Shown: positions 8,311-17,694, numbered from the stretch's first letter. The stretch: DNA of 64,000 nt from Indolivaga alginatilytica (GCF_003201355.1 NZ_QICL01000023.1:1-64000); one strand, 5' to 3'. Numbers and translations: made by a program. The notes: a model not told the origin generated them from the letters alone.

Positions 8311-9500
8311 TTATGAATCAGACCATTATAAACTGACAGTAATTGTTCAAGATACTTATCTTCTGAAAACTTTATCAAACTTTGATATCCGATCTTCACC
8401 ATCTCTGCATACTTCTCATCAGATAACATAATTGCTTTAGAAATTGTTTCTTTTAGATTCTCTACATTTCGTGCTTCAAATAAAAAGCCATTCTCCTCAT
8501 GTTGCACAATCTCCGGTATTGCCCCCATATCAGATGCTATAACAGGGGTTCCCTGTGCCATACTTTCGGCACACGACAACGCAAATGTTTCATAAGACAA
8601 GGAAGGTACAATCGTATACCATGCATTATAAATAATCGAATCCAGCTCTTCTTTACCCTTAAAACCCAACAATTCAACATTCGATGGAATTTCAGAAAAT
8701 AACCAATCTCCTGCCCCTGCTATTTTGAGCTTTAGGTCAGGTAATTGTTTCATAGCCGACAATAGTGTCGGGAGTCCTTTTTCGGGAGATAGCCGTCCAA
8801 AGTACAGCAAATAGCCGCCTTTTTTTATACCGTTAGAGAGATTTAATTTTACAGGATTATAAATCACAGTAGATTTATCAGCCATAGCTCTATTAAAAGC
8901 CTGATGCTTTTGATAAACAAAATTGCTGACGCAGATAAAGCGATCTACATATTTTTCTGTCTTATAAAATAACCTCCGATAGTACATTTCCATGGTAAGA
9001 AGGGTACTTTCGAGAAAACTACCTTTAGCGCATCGGGTAAACATACAATTTAAATAATTACCATCTATACACCTCTCACAAATCTGCTGATTCTTATCTA
9101 ACAATAAATAAGACGGACAAATCTGGCGATATTCATGCAAAGTCATCACAATTGGAATATTGTATTTCTTTAGAACAGGCAATATAGAATTCGAAAAGCT
9201 ATTATGGTATAAATGAATATGTGCAATATCAGGTTTCTCTTTTTCTATTATTGATTCTAATATTTTCACCGCAGAACGATTATAGAAAAAGGAAGGAAGA
9301 TTGTATATTTTTTCAACTAAAGAAGCACTTCTATCAGGATATGATATCGTATAAGTCGGATTATAAACAACCTCTCCCTCATCTGTCGATAAGAGAATCA
9401 CATCATGCCCCTCGGCTTTCAGTAAACGAATGGTATCAAATAATACTGTTTCGGTTCCTCCTTTTAGCGAAGGGTATTTATTGATCTGAAGGATTTTCAT
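8307..9500 (-). CDS. GT4-family glycosyltransferase with a cysteine cluster
   Basis: The 397-residue protein has the GT4 layout: N-terminal acceptor domain with KGGTETVLFDTIRLL, and C-terminal donor domain with FGRLSPEKGLPTLLSA and the nucleotide-sugar motif YETFALSCAESMAQGTPVIA (an E-x7-E pattern). Between about residues 127 and 158 there are five cysteines (ICPSYLL, ICERC, LNCMF, TRCAKG), a pattern shared by some GT4 enzymes and suggestive of a bound metal (inference). It overlaps both neighbours by 4 nt within the operon. Confidence 0.85.
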   Translation of the reverse strand: MKILQINKYPSLKGGTETVLFDTIRLLKAEGHDVILLSTDEGEVVYNPTYTISYPDRSASLVEKIYNLPSFFYNRSAVKILESIIEKEKPDIAHIHLYHNSFSNSILPVLKKYNIPIVMTLHEYRQICPSYLLLDKNQQICERCIDGNYLNCMFTRCAKGSFLESTLLTMEMYYRRLFYKTEKYVDRFICVSNFVYQKHQAFNRAMADKSTVIYNPVKLNLSNGIKKGGYLLYFGRLSPEKGLPTLLSAMKQLPDLKLKIAGAGDWLFSEIPSNVELLGFKGKEELDSIIYNAWYTIVPSLSYETFALSCAESMAQGTPVIASDMGAIPEIVQHEENGFLFEARNVENLKETISKAIMLSDEKYAEMVKIGYQSLIKFSEDKYLEQLLSVYNGLIHK

Positions 9501-10645
9501 TTGCCACTACTTATAATCTCATTAAATAAACTAATCCATTTAGGCATAATACACTCAGAAAAAAAACGTTGCACATTGACTTTTGCTTTCCGTCCCATTT
9601 CTGCTCTTAAACTTTCATCTTCAATCAGTAGTATTATTTTTTGAGCTAGCTCCTCGATATTTCCCGTCTTTACCAGAAAGCCATCTTCTCCATCCTTAAT
9701 AATTTCGGAAGGTCCACTCGGACAATCAAAAGAGACGCAAGGCAATCCGCATGCCATCGCTTCGGTAAGCACCAACCCAAAGCCTTCATAAATGGAAGAC
9801 ATTACATAAACTGAACTATTTAAATACTCTTGTATTATATTACTTGTTGGAGGATGTATAGATATACTCATTAGTTCCGCTTTCCGAATCATTCCATTGA
9901 GCATATCCTTATCTTCTCCCTCCCCAAAAATTGCAAACTGCCATTCGGGGTGTTTCTTTGCAACTATTTGCCACGCTTCAATTAATAACGGATACCCCTT
10001 TTGTCGTGTTAATCTGCCGACACTTATAACCCTTTTGTCCATACAAAGACTTTGCACGGAAGGATAGAACGATAATAAATTGGGTATTACTTTTACGTTT
10101 TTGACCTCGCTCCATCTTTTCCTGTCTTCTTCCGTTAGTACTACAAATACATCGTATTTATTTATATACCTGTGTTTTCTTTTCTCCCCTGCAATCGCAA
10201 TAATTCTTTTGAGTACAGGAATAGAATCCGAACTATACTCTATCGATTTATAGGGTTTACAAAAATGAATTTCGGCTATCTTTTTACTGCCGTCTTTGAT
10301 CTCTGACAGAATAGATAATTCGTGAGTGTAAGTAGATATGCTTATATCGGGTTGTATTTCGCTTAATATTGCTGTCAATCGTGAAGAATGTAGTTTCCTT
10401 TTCTTTAGTTTCAGACACAATGCTTTAAAAACAGGCAAAGTCTCTAATTCATCGTAATTTATACCTAAGTCTATAAAGTTAATGCGGGACGAAAAATCAA
10501 AAAAATTGGATTTCCCCTTCCTGTCGGTAGTTATTATAGTCACATCATATCCCATAACATCCGCAAGGTAATTAGCCTTACTGCAAATGCTACGTTCCAT
10601 ACCTCCCGATCGGGAAGAATCTATGAGACAATATACAATTTTCAT
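9497..10645 (-). CDS. GT4-family glycosyltransferase
   Basis: A 382-residue GT-B glycosyltransferase. The N-terminal SSRSGGMERSICSKANYL block and the C-terminal VGRLTRQKGYPLLIEAW and YEGFGLVLTEAMACGLPCV blocks are those of GT4 enzymes that use UDP- or GDP-sugars with retention. It should act on the lipid-linked exopolysaccharide unit in the cytoplasm; the sugar is unknown. It starts 15 nt after the wzy-like gene and ends in a 4-nt overlap with the next transferase. Confidence 0.85.
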   Translation of the reverse strand: MKIVYCLIDSSRSGGMERSICSKANYLADVMGYDVTIITTDRKGKSNFFDFSSRINFIDLGINYDELETLPVFKALCLKLKKRKLHSSRLTAILSEIQPDISISTYTHELSILSEIKDGSKKIAEIHFCKPYKSIEYSSDSIPVLKRIIAIAGEKRKHRYINKYDVFVVLTEEDRKRWSEVKNVKVIPNLLSFYPSVQSLCMDKRVISVGRLTRQKGYPLLIEAWQIVAKKHPEWQFAIFGEGEDKDMLNGMIRKAELMSISIHPPTSNIIQEYLNSSVYVMSSIYEGFGLVLTEAMACGLPCVSFDCPSGPSEIIKDGEDGFLVKTGNIEELAQKIILLIEDESLRAEMGRKAKVNVQRFFSECIMPKWISLFNEIISSGK

Positions 10646-10660
10646 TCGTCTTGAATATTT

Positions 10661-11782
10661 TCAGTCAATCTGCTTTGTATCCGTATCGAAAAGTTCTTCC
10701 TTACTGTATCGGTATTTATACAAAAGCACCCAAAACAAATTGTTCCCGATAATTACACTAAATAAAAGCAAAGACTCCATAAGTCCATAAACCAGAAAAC
10801 TTACAAAGACAGCAATAATAATGACGTTCTGTTGCTTCACAATATTTCTGATCGCAAAGAAGTATAAATATATGAAATATATGAACAGAAAGACTCCTGC
10901 TTCGAAAAGCAAGTGCATATAGCTGCTATCAATTATAATATAATCAAATGCGGTTGTTCCTAACAAATATTCTAAAGGGACCAAGCTATCGAGTAATTGT
11001 TTATATAAGGTAAGACGAGTACTAACCAACATATTCAGAACCGGATACTCTTCGACATTGATTGCTAAATAAATACTCAATGCAGCGAACAACAGAGGCA
11101 GTACATAAAGTATATACCTTGAATAACCGATCCTGTAATCAGACTTAAACCTCGACCGTAAAGAGTAATAAGCCACAACTACACAGAAAGTGATGATCGT
11201 TAGTATAAAGCTACGCGAGACTGTCTCGGTATAAAGATAAATAGATAACACCAGCAAAATTCCAAGCAGAATCCACACAAAGTTTCTATATCTTGACAAA
11301 TAGCAATACAACAACATAGAAGTAAACAGTCCCCAATAATATATAGCCGCAATATTAGGGTGTCCAAACCCAAAATCGTATCTCACTCGTATAAGGTCAA
11401 AAGTTTCCGATTGCATCATTCGCCCCGTTCCTACAAACAGAAACATGATCAGAACAGTAGTTCCTAATATCACGATGTTGTATTTCAGATAGGTTTTAAG
11501 ATTTAATGTAGACACACATTGCATCAAAATAATGGGTGTCAATACATTCAGTTTGTAGGGGGTAAACTCGGCAAGAGAAATGATAACAAACAGACCTAAG
11601 CAGTATAAATACTCACGCCGCATAGCAGTATAATCGAACGATAACAGGAAAAAGACAACGGTAAGAACAGAGAGAATCTCCTGCCTTTCGCCCAATACTA
11701 CAGTGAAAAGAAATCTGAAATTGAGTATCAATAACAGAATAAATATACTGGGTTTTCGTATTTTTGCTAAGACCTCATTCAT
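10661..11782 (-). CDS. wzy: O-antigen/exopolysaccharide polymerase (Wzy-like)
   Basis: This very hydrophobic 373-residue protein has about ten to twelve predicted membrane helices and a larger loop near residues 240-290, as in Wzy/O-antigen ligase-fold proteins. Such proteins polymerise lipid-linked repeat units in the periplasmic leaflet. Primary sequence is poorly conserved in this family, so the call rests on topology and on its place between the flippase and the glycosyltransferases. The ATG at 11782 overlaps the wzx stop codon by one base (TAATG), so translation is probably coupled; the longer frame to 11788 would need a TTG start. Confidence 0.7.
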   Translation of the reverse strand: MNEVLAKIRKPSIFILLLILNFRFLFTVVLGERQEILSVLTVVFFLLSFDYTAMRREYLYCLGLFVIISLAEFTPYKLNVLTPIILMQCVSTLNLKTYLKYNIVILGTTVLIMFLFVGTGRMMQSETFDLIRVRYDFGFGHPNIAAIYYWGLFTSMLLYCYLSRYRNFVWILLGILLVLSIYLYTETVSRSFILTIITFCVVVAYYSLRSRFKSDYRIGYSRYILYVLPLLFAALSIYLAINVEEYPVLNMLVSTRLTLYKQLLDSLVPLEYLLGTTAFDYIIIDSSYMHLLFEAGVFLFIYFIYLYFFAIRNIVKQQNVIIIAVFVSFLVYGLMESLLLFSVIIGNNLFWVLLYKYRYSKEELFDTDTKQID

Positions 11783-13185
11783 TACCAACTCCTTTCTTTC
11801 CCAATCCAGTTAGAAATTCCGTATTTTATTTGCTGTCCGTAAGTCATATCGATTCCCTCAGAAACAGTAAGCACCCATTTCCAGTTCTGATAGCAAAGCT
11901 GAACAATGCCAATAGCAAGAATAGCTCCTAAGATACCCAAATCGAAATACCTAATCAATACAGGCATCAATATAAAGATACCCAAGGCAGACCACAAAGA
12001 AGATGCAAGATAAGGAACTTTGTTCTCGGAAGATATAAGATTAAGAGCTAATGCCTGATTAGAATCAAACAGATAAACAATAAATAATACAGCCAGAGGC
12101 AAAGTAGGCAGAAACGTAGTGCCACTGCCAATAACCTCCAGTCCCCAGTCTCCGAACAACAGCACAGCAGTACAGCCTAGTATATATAATAATAAAAAAA
12201 GCACTAAACTTTTAGAATAAATCCGCCTGATCACATCAAAATCCCTTGTTACCCAGCTTTGCGAGATATACGTAGAATAACTGCTATAGTATAATAAAGA
12301 AACTGTTGTCAATACATTTACGACCTGTATACTAAGTCCATATTTAGCGATAGTAGCCAATGGCAAAAATAAGGATGCATAAAAAAGACTTCCTTTTGTT
12401 GAAAAATACAATGCCATATTTGCCAGTCCCAACTTATAGGTATTCTGCCAGATAATACTCATCAAATCTTTAGTCAGAATCTCCGTTTTTTTCAACTCCG
12501 ATTTCAACCCGTCTTTATAAGCCAGAAAATAGCCTAATACAAAATTGATAAGAGCCGATATACAGTTAGCTACTGCAATACCCAAGATACCGTAACCCGA
12601 ATATAATAAAGCAAAAGTCAGTAGCATATAAACCACACGACTTATAATAATCAATTGATTATATTCCTTTATATAACCGCGTCCTTGCAGAATACAACTA
12701 AGATAGAGGCAATAAAAACTAAAGACAATACTCAAAGAATAAAGTATCCACGAAGTAATAATAATATTCTGATCGGGTAAATTATTAGATAAATAGCTAA
12801 TATACAAAGTCCCGACAGTTATTAACAAAAGCATCATACCTATTGAAACATATCCGTAAAACCGACGCATGGTATATATCAAACTTTTTATCAAAGGGAA
12901 ATTAGACTCTTTCATCACTTCTGCCTGAAAGTCTACCCCATCCTTTATCAAAGAAGTAGCACCCCCAAAAGCATACGAGATATTACGGGAAAAAGTGCTT
13001 TGAAAAGCCAAACCTATAAGTGTAGCGAACATTCCCAGATTGACAAAGATATACCAGATACCCAATGTGTCGGAAGGTAGATAACGAAAGATAGCCGGTA
13101 AGATGAAAATATTAGCCCCAATGTTACAACCTTGTGCCACATATCCCCATACAACATCTTTTCTGGTAATAACTATCTTGCTCAA
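11782..13185 (-). CDS. wzx: Lipid-linked oligosaccharide flippase (Wzx-like, MOP superfamily)
   Basis: A 467-residue membrane protein with about twelve to fourteen hydrophobic helices and the N-terminal block RKDVVWGYVAQGCNIGANIF typical of Wzx-type exporters in Bacteroidetes. It should move undecaprenyl-linked repeat units across the inner membrane for the Wzy-like polymerase encoded next. The only start compatible with this N-terminus is a TTG at 13185; an in-frame stop lies just upstream and the next methionine is about 50 residues in, beyond the first helix. It begins 12 nt after the wzc stop. Confidence 0.85.
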   Translation of the reverse strand: MSKIVITRKDVVWGYVAQGCNIGANIFILPAIFRYLPSDTLGIWYIFVNLGMFATLIGLAFQSTFSRNISYAFGGATSLIKDGVDFQAEVMKESNFPLIKSLIYTMRRFYGYVSIGMMLLLITVGTLYISYLSNNLPDQNIIITSWILYSLSIVFSFYCLYLSCILQGRGYIKEYNQLIIISRVVYMLLTFALLYSGYGILGIAVANCISALINFVLGYFLAYKDGLKSELKKTEILTKDLMSIIWQNTYKLGLANMALYFSTKGSLFYASLFLPLATIAKYGLSIQVVNVLTTVSLLYYSSYSTYISQSWVTRDFDVIRRIYSKSLVLFLLLYILGCTAVLLFGDWGLEVIGSGTTFLPTLPLAVLFIVYLFDSNQALALNLISSENKVPYLASSLWSALGIFILMPVLIRYFDLGILGAILAIGIVQLCYQNWKWVLTVSEGIDMTYGQQIKYGISNWIGKERSW

Positions 13186-13197
13186 TGTTTTGTGTTG

Positions 13198-15507
13198 TTA
13201 TGCTTTGCCTTTGTTGGCTGCACCGTAGCCATAACCGTAAGCGGCTTTGGTAGTAGTTCCGTTGATAACTATTGATACATTTTTCAACTTCTGTTCCTCA
13301 ACAATAGATTCTGCCAATTTGAGGTACGATTTGTTTGTATAGTTTGCCCTGAACAAATACACGGTTTTATCGGAAACCCTGTCGAGACAGAAGGTATCCG
13401 AAACCATTCCCACAGGAGCAGTATCAACTATTATATAGTCGAAATTCTCACGTAAATATACAAACATCTCTTCCAGACGGTCGTTTAATAGCAGTTCGGA
13501 TGGATTAGGAGGTATAGGCCCCGCAGGAACTACATATACATTCGGATGCAGATCAGGACGATGTATTACAATATCTTCGGGTTTCATTTCATCCGAAGCC
13601 AGATACAAAGTCATTCCGTCTTTTCGGTTTATATTTAGATATTCAGAAAGTTTTGGATTACGAATATCTAAGCCGACCAAAACCACCTTCTTATTTTTAA
13701 TCAGCGCATATGAAAGTGCAAGATTCACCGTAAAAAACGATTTACCTTCGCCACTTACGCTTGAGGTTACCAGAATTACCTTATCTTCTTTCCTCATCAG
13801 GAATTGCAGATTAGTCCTCACCAAGCGAAACAATTCGGCTGTTGAAGTACTGATTCCTTCTGCTACAGCAATATTACCGGCTGTTTTATCGAGACATATC
13901 TCTCCCAAAACGGGCACGGATGTTGCATCTTCCAATTCCTCTTTCGATGCTATTTTTATTTTAAATATATCGATCAGATAAATAATCAGGACAGGTATCA
14001 GCAATGCAAACAACAGTGAAATACCTAATGTAATTATTTTACGGGGAGCAACAGGTTTCCAGATATTATAGGCCCCGTCAATTACTTTTGCTTTGGGGGT
14101 AGTTGAAGCCAACGTCAATTGAGTTTCTTCCATCTTTGTCAAAAGAAACACATAAAGATCCGATTTCACCTTCCTTTGGCGTTCTATCTCCAGATACTCA
14201 CGCTCTTGTCTCGGCATCTCCGATATTCGCGATTGCATTTCACCTTCAAGACCTGCCCAATCTTTCTTTCGGATGCCAATATCCCTACGGGCATTACGAA
14301 TACTTGTTTCGACATTTTTCCTTAGTAAATCGATCTGCTCATTCATCGAAATCACAACCGGATTTTGCTGGGTGCTGTTTTGCAACAAATGAGTCCTTTC
14401 CAATAAAGCACTATTATACGCACGTATGGCTTCCAAAGTATTGCTTGAAACGGCCGTATTAGAGGGAATCAGTTCATATTTATTCTTTGGATCGGAGATA
14501 AAGCCCTCAAGCATATCTGCAATACTCAATTGTATATTTATCTCCGTGTTTTTCTCTTGAAGATCATTATATTTTTCAATAAATACGGTAGACTCAGAAG
14601 TCATATCCGTTATATTATTTTGTTTCTTGAAATTTTCCAGATATTTCTCCAGATCGCTCAGTTCATTAGACAGTAAACTGATCCGTTCCTTTATAAAATC
14701 AGCAGTATTTTCAGCCTCTCGATTTTTATCGACTTTGGCATCTTCATTGTATAATTCAATGAGCTTATTCAGAATGTCCTTACCCCGATCTTTGTTTACG
14801 TCCCTTATACTAAGAGTTATAATGTCCGAACTGTTAGAGCCTGAGCCAATCATTATTTTCTCACGGAATTTCTCGGCAGCATAATCTAATCCGGCTAAAA
14901 CAACGTCTAATTTATAATCCTTTTTACCAATTGGCTTTCCCGAATAATTCAATGTAAAATTTCCATACGGAAGTTTTACTTCGGCAGGTAAAGATGCAAA
15001 TTCGAATTCGCCTATATTATCACCATCCGCTTTTACTTTTACCTTAAACACCTTATCTTTTACACCGATTTCGAATTTCAGAGGCATAGATAAGGTATCA
15101 ACCACGCCTCGTTCCACAACCAATTTTAGAGGCGAAGTATTATACATCGATTTGTCGAATGGAAATTTCTTCAAGTCATAAGTAGTATATAATCCTAATC
15201 CATAAATCATATCACGCATATGCGATTGAGATGACATTACCGCCGACTCATCATCTATATTATCAGAACTGCCCAATCCACCCAATCCAAAACTACGAAC
15301 CAGAGACGAAGCAATTTTAGCCCCCTCCTCTTCAGTTCTGAGTTTCACATTTGAAACGATCAAGAAAGTAGGATCTACGGTTTTCAGATAGGCAATCGCT
15401 ATAAACAAACAAGCAATTCCCGATACCAAAAACCATTTCCAATATCGTGTATATTTAAGGATAACATCCCCTACATTTACAAATTCGGTTTTTTTATTTA
15501 CACTCAT
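13198..15507 (-). CDS. wzc: Wzc-like polysaccharide co-polymerase / tyrosine autokinase
   Basis: The 769-residue inner-membrane protein has helix 1 at about 23-42, a long periplasmic coiled-coil region (about 250-460, with the PRQEREYLEIERQ block at 433-445), helix 2 at about 492-513 and a cytoplasmic BY-kinase domain. Kinase landmarks are Walker A SVSGEGKS (583-590), Walker A' VGLDIRNP (611-618) and Walker B YIIVDTAP (691-698). The C-terminal tail has only three tyrosines (757, 759, 761 in AYGYGYG), fewer than in classic Wzc. With Wza it controls chain length and export. It is the second gene of the operon, separated from wza by 120 nt packed with palindromic repeats. Confidence 0.92.
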   Translation of the reverse strand: MSVNKKTEFVNVGDVILKYTRYWKWFLVSGIACLFIAIAYLKTVDPTFLIVSNVKLRTEEEGAKIASSLVRSFGLGGLGSSDNIDDESAVMSSQSHMRDMIYGLGLYTTYDLKKFPFDKSMYNTSPLKLVVERGVVDTLSMPLKFEIGVKDKVFKVKVKADGDNIGEFEFASLPAEVKLPYGNFTLNYSGKPIGKKDYKLDVVLAGLDYAAEKFREKIMIGSGSNSSDIITLSIRDVNKDRGKDILNKLIELYNEDAKVDKNREAENTADFIKERISLLSNELSDLEKYLENFKKQNNITDMTSESTVFIEKYNDLQEKNTEINIQLSIADMLEGFISDPKNKYELIPSNTAVSSNTLEAIRAYNSALLERTHLLQNSTQQNPVVISMNEQIDLLRKNVETSIRNARRDIGIRKKDWAGLEGEMQSRISEMPRQEREYLEIERQRKVKSDLYVFLLTKMEETQLTLASTTPKAKVIDGAYNIWKPVAPRKIITLGISLLFALLIPVLIIYLIDIFKIKIASKEELEDATSVPVLGEICLDKTAGNIAVAEGISTSTAELFRLVRTNLQFLMRKEDKVILVTSSVSGEGKSFFTVNLALSYALIKNKKVVLVGLDIRNPKLSEYLNINRKDGMTLYLASDEMKPEDIVIHRPDLHPNVYVVPAGPIPPNPSELLLNDRLEEMFVYLRENFDYIIVDTAPVGMVSDTFCLDRVSDKTVYLFRANYTNKSYLKLAESIVEEQKLKNVSIVINGTTTKAAYGYGYGAANKGKA

Positions 15508-15540
15508 ATAAGTAATACAAATATTTAATGATAATTTTAG

Positions 15541-15600
15541 TCGTAGGGGCAGACCTGTGTGTCTGTCCTATGCGGGTGAACACATAGGTTCACCCCTACA
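15541..15600. repeat. Composite double-hairpin repeat (family B)
   Basis: Sixty bases hold two back-to-back hairpins: one with arms GGGCAGAC / GTCTGTCC and one with arms GGGTGAAC / GTTCACCC. The outer ends GTAGGGG and CCCCTAC are also complementary, so the whole element can fold as one cruciform. The first 27 bases recur, with two changes, at 53419-53446. It sits between wza and wzc, inside the operon transcript, and directly touches a family A copy. Confidence 0.8.
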
Positions 15601-15630
15601 CCAAAGCAACAAAAAGGTCTGAGACCTTTA
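15601..15630 (+). repeat. Dispersed repeat family A, copy 1 (partial)
   Basis: The 3' part of the family A repeat: CCAAAGCAAC then the palindrome AAAGGTCT-G-AGACCTTT (15613-15629). The wza stop codon (minus strand, 15628-15630) lies in the palindrome's right arm, so the repeat was fused to the very end of the gene. Confidence 0.8.
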
Positions 15631-16419
15631 TTTATTAGATACAGCTATTATTAATGATACGGTAGCAATAACACTGGTAATGGCTGTGGTAATCAATGTC
15701 AAATTAAATTGTTTCTGCTGGCTCATCTGCGCATCCTTTTGATGCTCTTTGTTCGACTCTACGTACACAATATCATTTTGTTGCAAGTAGAAATATTTCG
15801 AAGAGAAGACATCACTGCTTTTAGTCAGGTCGAATCGTATAAACTCCTTCTTTCCTTCATTTTCCCGAATCAGTAATACATTATCACGTCTTCCATAAAG
15901 GGTTAAATCCCGCGCATTTGCAATAGCATCCAGTATAGATACCCGTTGGCCTGTAAAATAAAAAGGACCCGGAGCATTCACCGATCCTAAGACAGATACT
16001 CTAAAATTCAATATCTGGACATTTACAATAGGATCTTTCACATAATCCTCTAATCGGATTTGCAATAAACTAACAGCCTCTTCCAAAGAAAGACCAGCTA
16101 ATCGGACCTTCCCTAAGGTAGGGAAATTTATCTCTCCTTGGCTATCAACCAAATAGGATGGAAGCGAGCTTTGAGTCGGATTAAGTTGTCCCGTTACAGG
16201 AAGATTAAAGGGTGTCACTGCCTGAGGGTTTACAGACGACACTACAATAGCCAGCTGATCGTCAGGCTTTATTCTTATTTCTTGTACAGAATCAGACATT
16301 GCGACTTCCTTCTGCAAGTATTCATCTAAATCCTGAAAATATGAGAAGTTTTTTGTGGTTCCACACGAACTACAAAAAGTAATTATTCCGATGAATAGTA
16401 AAAAATGATACCTCTTCAT
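15628..16419 (-). CDS. wza: Polysaccharide export outer-membrane lipoprotein (Wza-like)
   Basis: The 263-residue protein has a lipoprotein signal ending in FCSSCGTT, followed by the Poly_export domain (QEIRIKPDDQLAIVVSS, about 45-61) and a SLBB domain (LNFRVSVLGSVNAPGPFYF, about 137-155). A hydrophobic helix closes the protein (TTAITSVIATVSLIIAV), as in Wza homologues whose C-terminal helices line the outer-membrane pore. It forms the export channel for the polymer made by this operon and partners Wzc. It is the first gene; the likely promoter lies at 16575-16582, leaving a leader of about 150 nt. Confidence 0.92.
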   Translation of the reverse strand: MKRYHFLLFIGIITFCSSCGTTKNFSYFQDLDEYLQKEVAMSDSVQEIRIKPDDQLAIVVSSVNPQAVTPFNLPVTGQLNPTQSSLPSYLVDSQGEINFPTLGKVRLAGLSLEEAVSLLQIRLEDYVKDPIVNVQILNFRVSVLGSVNAPGPFYFTGQRVSILDAIANARDLTLYGRRDNVLLIRENEGKKEFIRFDLTKSSDVFSSKYFYLQQNDIVYVESNKEHQKDAQMSQQKQFNLTLITTAITSVIATVSLIIAVSNK

Positions 16420-16574
16420 TTATTATATATATATTTTTAATATCTCTTACCTTTATCATGATTTGAGCCAAACACCACGATTGCAGTTTATAATACTTAC
16501 CTAAAAGCCAAATAAAACTAAAAGCGAACTAAAGTTATAACGTCTGTAGGATACAGAAATTATACACTGAATGA

Positions 16575-16582
16575 CAAAGATA
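16575..16582 (-). promoter_or_regulatory. -7 promoter element of the exopolysaccharide operon
   Basis: The minus strand reads TATCTTTG (exact TAnnTTTG), about 155 nt upstream of wza. No convincing -33 TTG is seen. No inverted repeats flank it, so it does not look like the invertible promoters that control capsule loci in Bacteroides, and no UpxY-like antiterminator gene is present. Confidence 0.55.
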
Positions 16583-16640
16583 CTTTTTTAATGAAAAGTT
16601 ACTCTTTTTAAAAGGTAGAAAAGTATCTTTCTCTAAAAAC

Positions 16641-16679
16641 GAAGAGCCTCTTGAATAATTATTCAAGAGGCTCTTTTTT
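16641..16679. terminator. Strong 16-bp terminator hairpin
   Basis: AGAGCCTCTTGAATAA (16643-16658) pairs perfectly with TTATTCAAGAGGCTCT. The plus strand has a clean T-run after it; the minus strand has a short TTCGTTTTTAG. By position it must end the zinc-ribbon gene (minus, stop at 16720) and insulate the exopolysaccharide promoter just downstream of it. Confidence 0.85.
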
Positions 16680-16719
16680 ATTTTGCTGAGATTTTCAATT
16701 CAGAAAAAGATCTTAAACC

Positions 16720-17493
16720 TTAATCTAAAGATAAGAATCCTACATTATTAATCAATTCAGTGTCAACCATGATACGACCGCAATATTCGCATACCAGGAT
16801 TTTCTTTCCTAATTTAATATCCATTTGCTTTTGTGGTGGTATTTTATTGAAACAACCTCCACAAGCTCCACGCTCGATAGATACGATTGCCAAACCATTA
16901 CGTGCACTTTTGCGGATACGTTTGAATGCTTGAAGAAGACGAGGCTCTACTTCTGCCTCAATGCCTTTTATCTCATCTCTTAAAACCTCTTCTTGTTGTT
17001 TAGTTTCAGAAACGATTTCATCTAATTCTTCTTTCTTTTGCGCTAAGTCAGCAGAACGGTCTGTTAGATAAGCATGACTTGTTTCGATTTGCTCTTTCAA
17101 AGTCTTTACATTTTGAGTAAATTCTTTGATACGCTTTTCTGACAATTCAATTTCCAATGTTTCGAATTCAATTTCCTTGCTCAGGTGATCGTATTCACGA
17201 TTGTTACGTACATTATCAAGTTGCTCTTTATACTTTTCAACTTTCAATGTACAATCTTGAATCTTTTGTTTTTGTTGAGTAACAGCAGCTTCAAATTCTT
17301 TAAGATCCGACTCGTATTTTCCAACACGCGTTTTAAGACCTGCTATCTCATCGTCCAAATCAGATACCTCCAAAGGTAATTCACCACGAAGGATTTTGAT
17401 TTTATCTACTTCCGACAATTTTTCTTGTAGATTATAAAGCGTTCTTAGCTTATCTTCTACTGCAACTTCTTTTTCAGATGATTTCTTTGCCAT
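16720..17493 (-). CDS. Coiled-coil protein with C4-type zinc ribbon (DUF164/CT398-like)
   Basis: Residues 1-180 of this 257-residue protein form a long antiparallel coiled coil (heptads of Glu/Lys/Leu), and the C-terminus carries a zinc ribbon with Cys211 and Cys214 (GACGGC) and Cys235 and Cys238 (CEYCGR). The family is widespread and essential-looking but has no firmly assigned activity; nucleic-acid binding has been proposed. In many Bacteroidales it sits next to a NIF3-like gene; here the same pair is separated by a DUF6157 gene and a family A repeat. A promoter at 17745-17775 probably serves it. Confidence 0.88.
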   Translation of the reverse strand: MAKKSSEKEVAVEDKLRTLYNLQEKLSEVDKIKILRGELPLEVSDLDDEIAGLKTRVGKYESDLKEFEAAVTQQKQKIQDCTLKVEKYKEQLDNVRNNREYDHLSKEIEFETLEIELSEKRIKEFTQNVKTLKEQIETSHAYLTDRSADLAQKKEELDEIVSETKQQEEVLRDEIKGIEAEVEPRLLQAFKRIRKSARNGLAIVSIERGACGGCFNKIPPQKQMDIKLGKKILVCEYCGRIMVDTELINNVGFLSLD

Positions 17494-17659
17494 TTTATTA
17501 TTTAGGGTCGCATCCCCATTTGTTATTTTTAATTACTAATCACTATTTATCTGTTATTTGAATAAAAAAATGCAGCAAACAAAAAGCCCTGTATTTCGCT
17601 TTTTTATTTACTACATTGCACTATTTCAGTGGGAGTATATCACCACGTCCATACACAAG

Positions 17660-17694
17660 AAGGTCTCAGACCTTTTTTTATTACTTGTTATGAC
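17660..17694 (-). repeat. Dispersed repeat family A, copy 2 (partial)
   Basis: AAGGTCT-C-AGACCTT (17660-17674), followed in inverse orientation by the A/T-rich tail TTTTTATTACTTG, corresponding to CAAGYAATAAAA in the plus-oriented copies. It lies in the leader of the zinc-ribbon gene, downstream of the proposed promoter. Confidence 0.7.

Noticed and set aside
7142-16582. Invertible (phase-variable) capsule promoter
   Set aside because: No inverted repeat pair flanks the promoter, and no invertase or UpxY gene is in the window.
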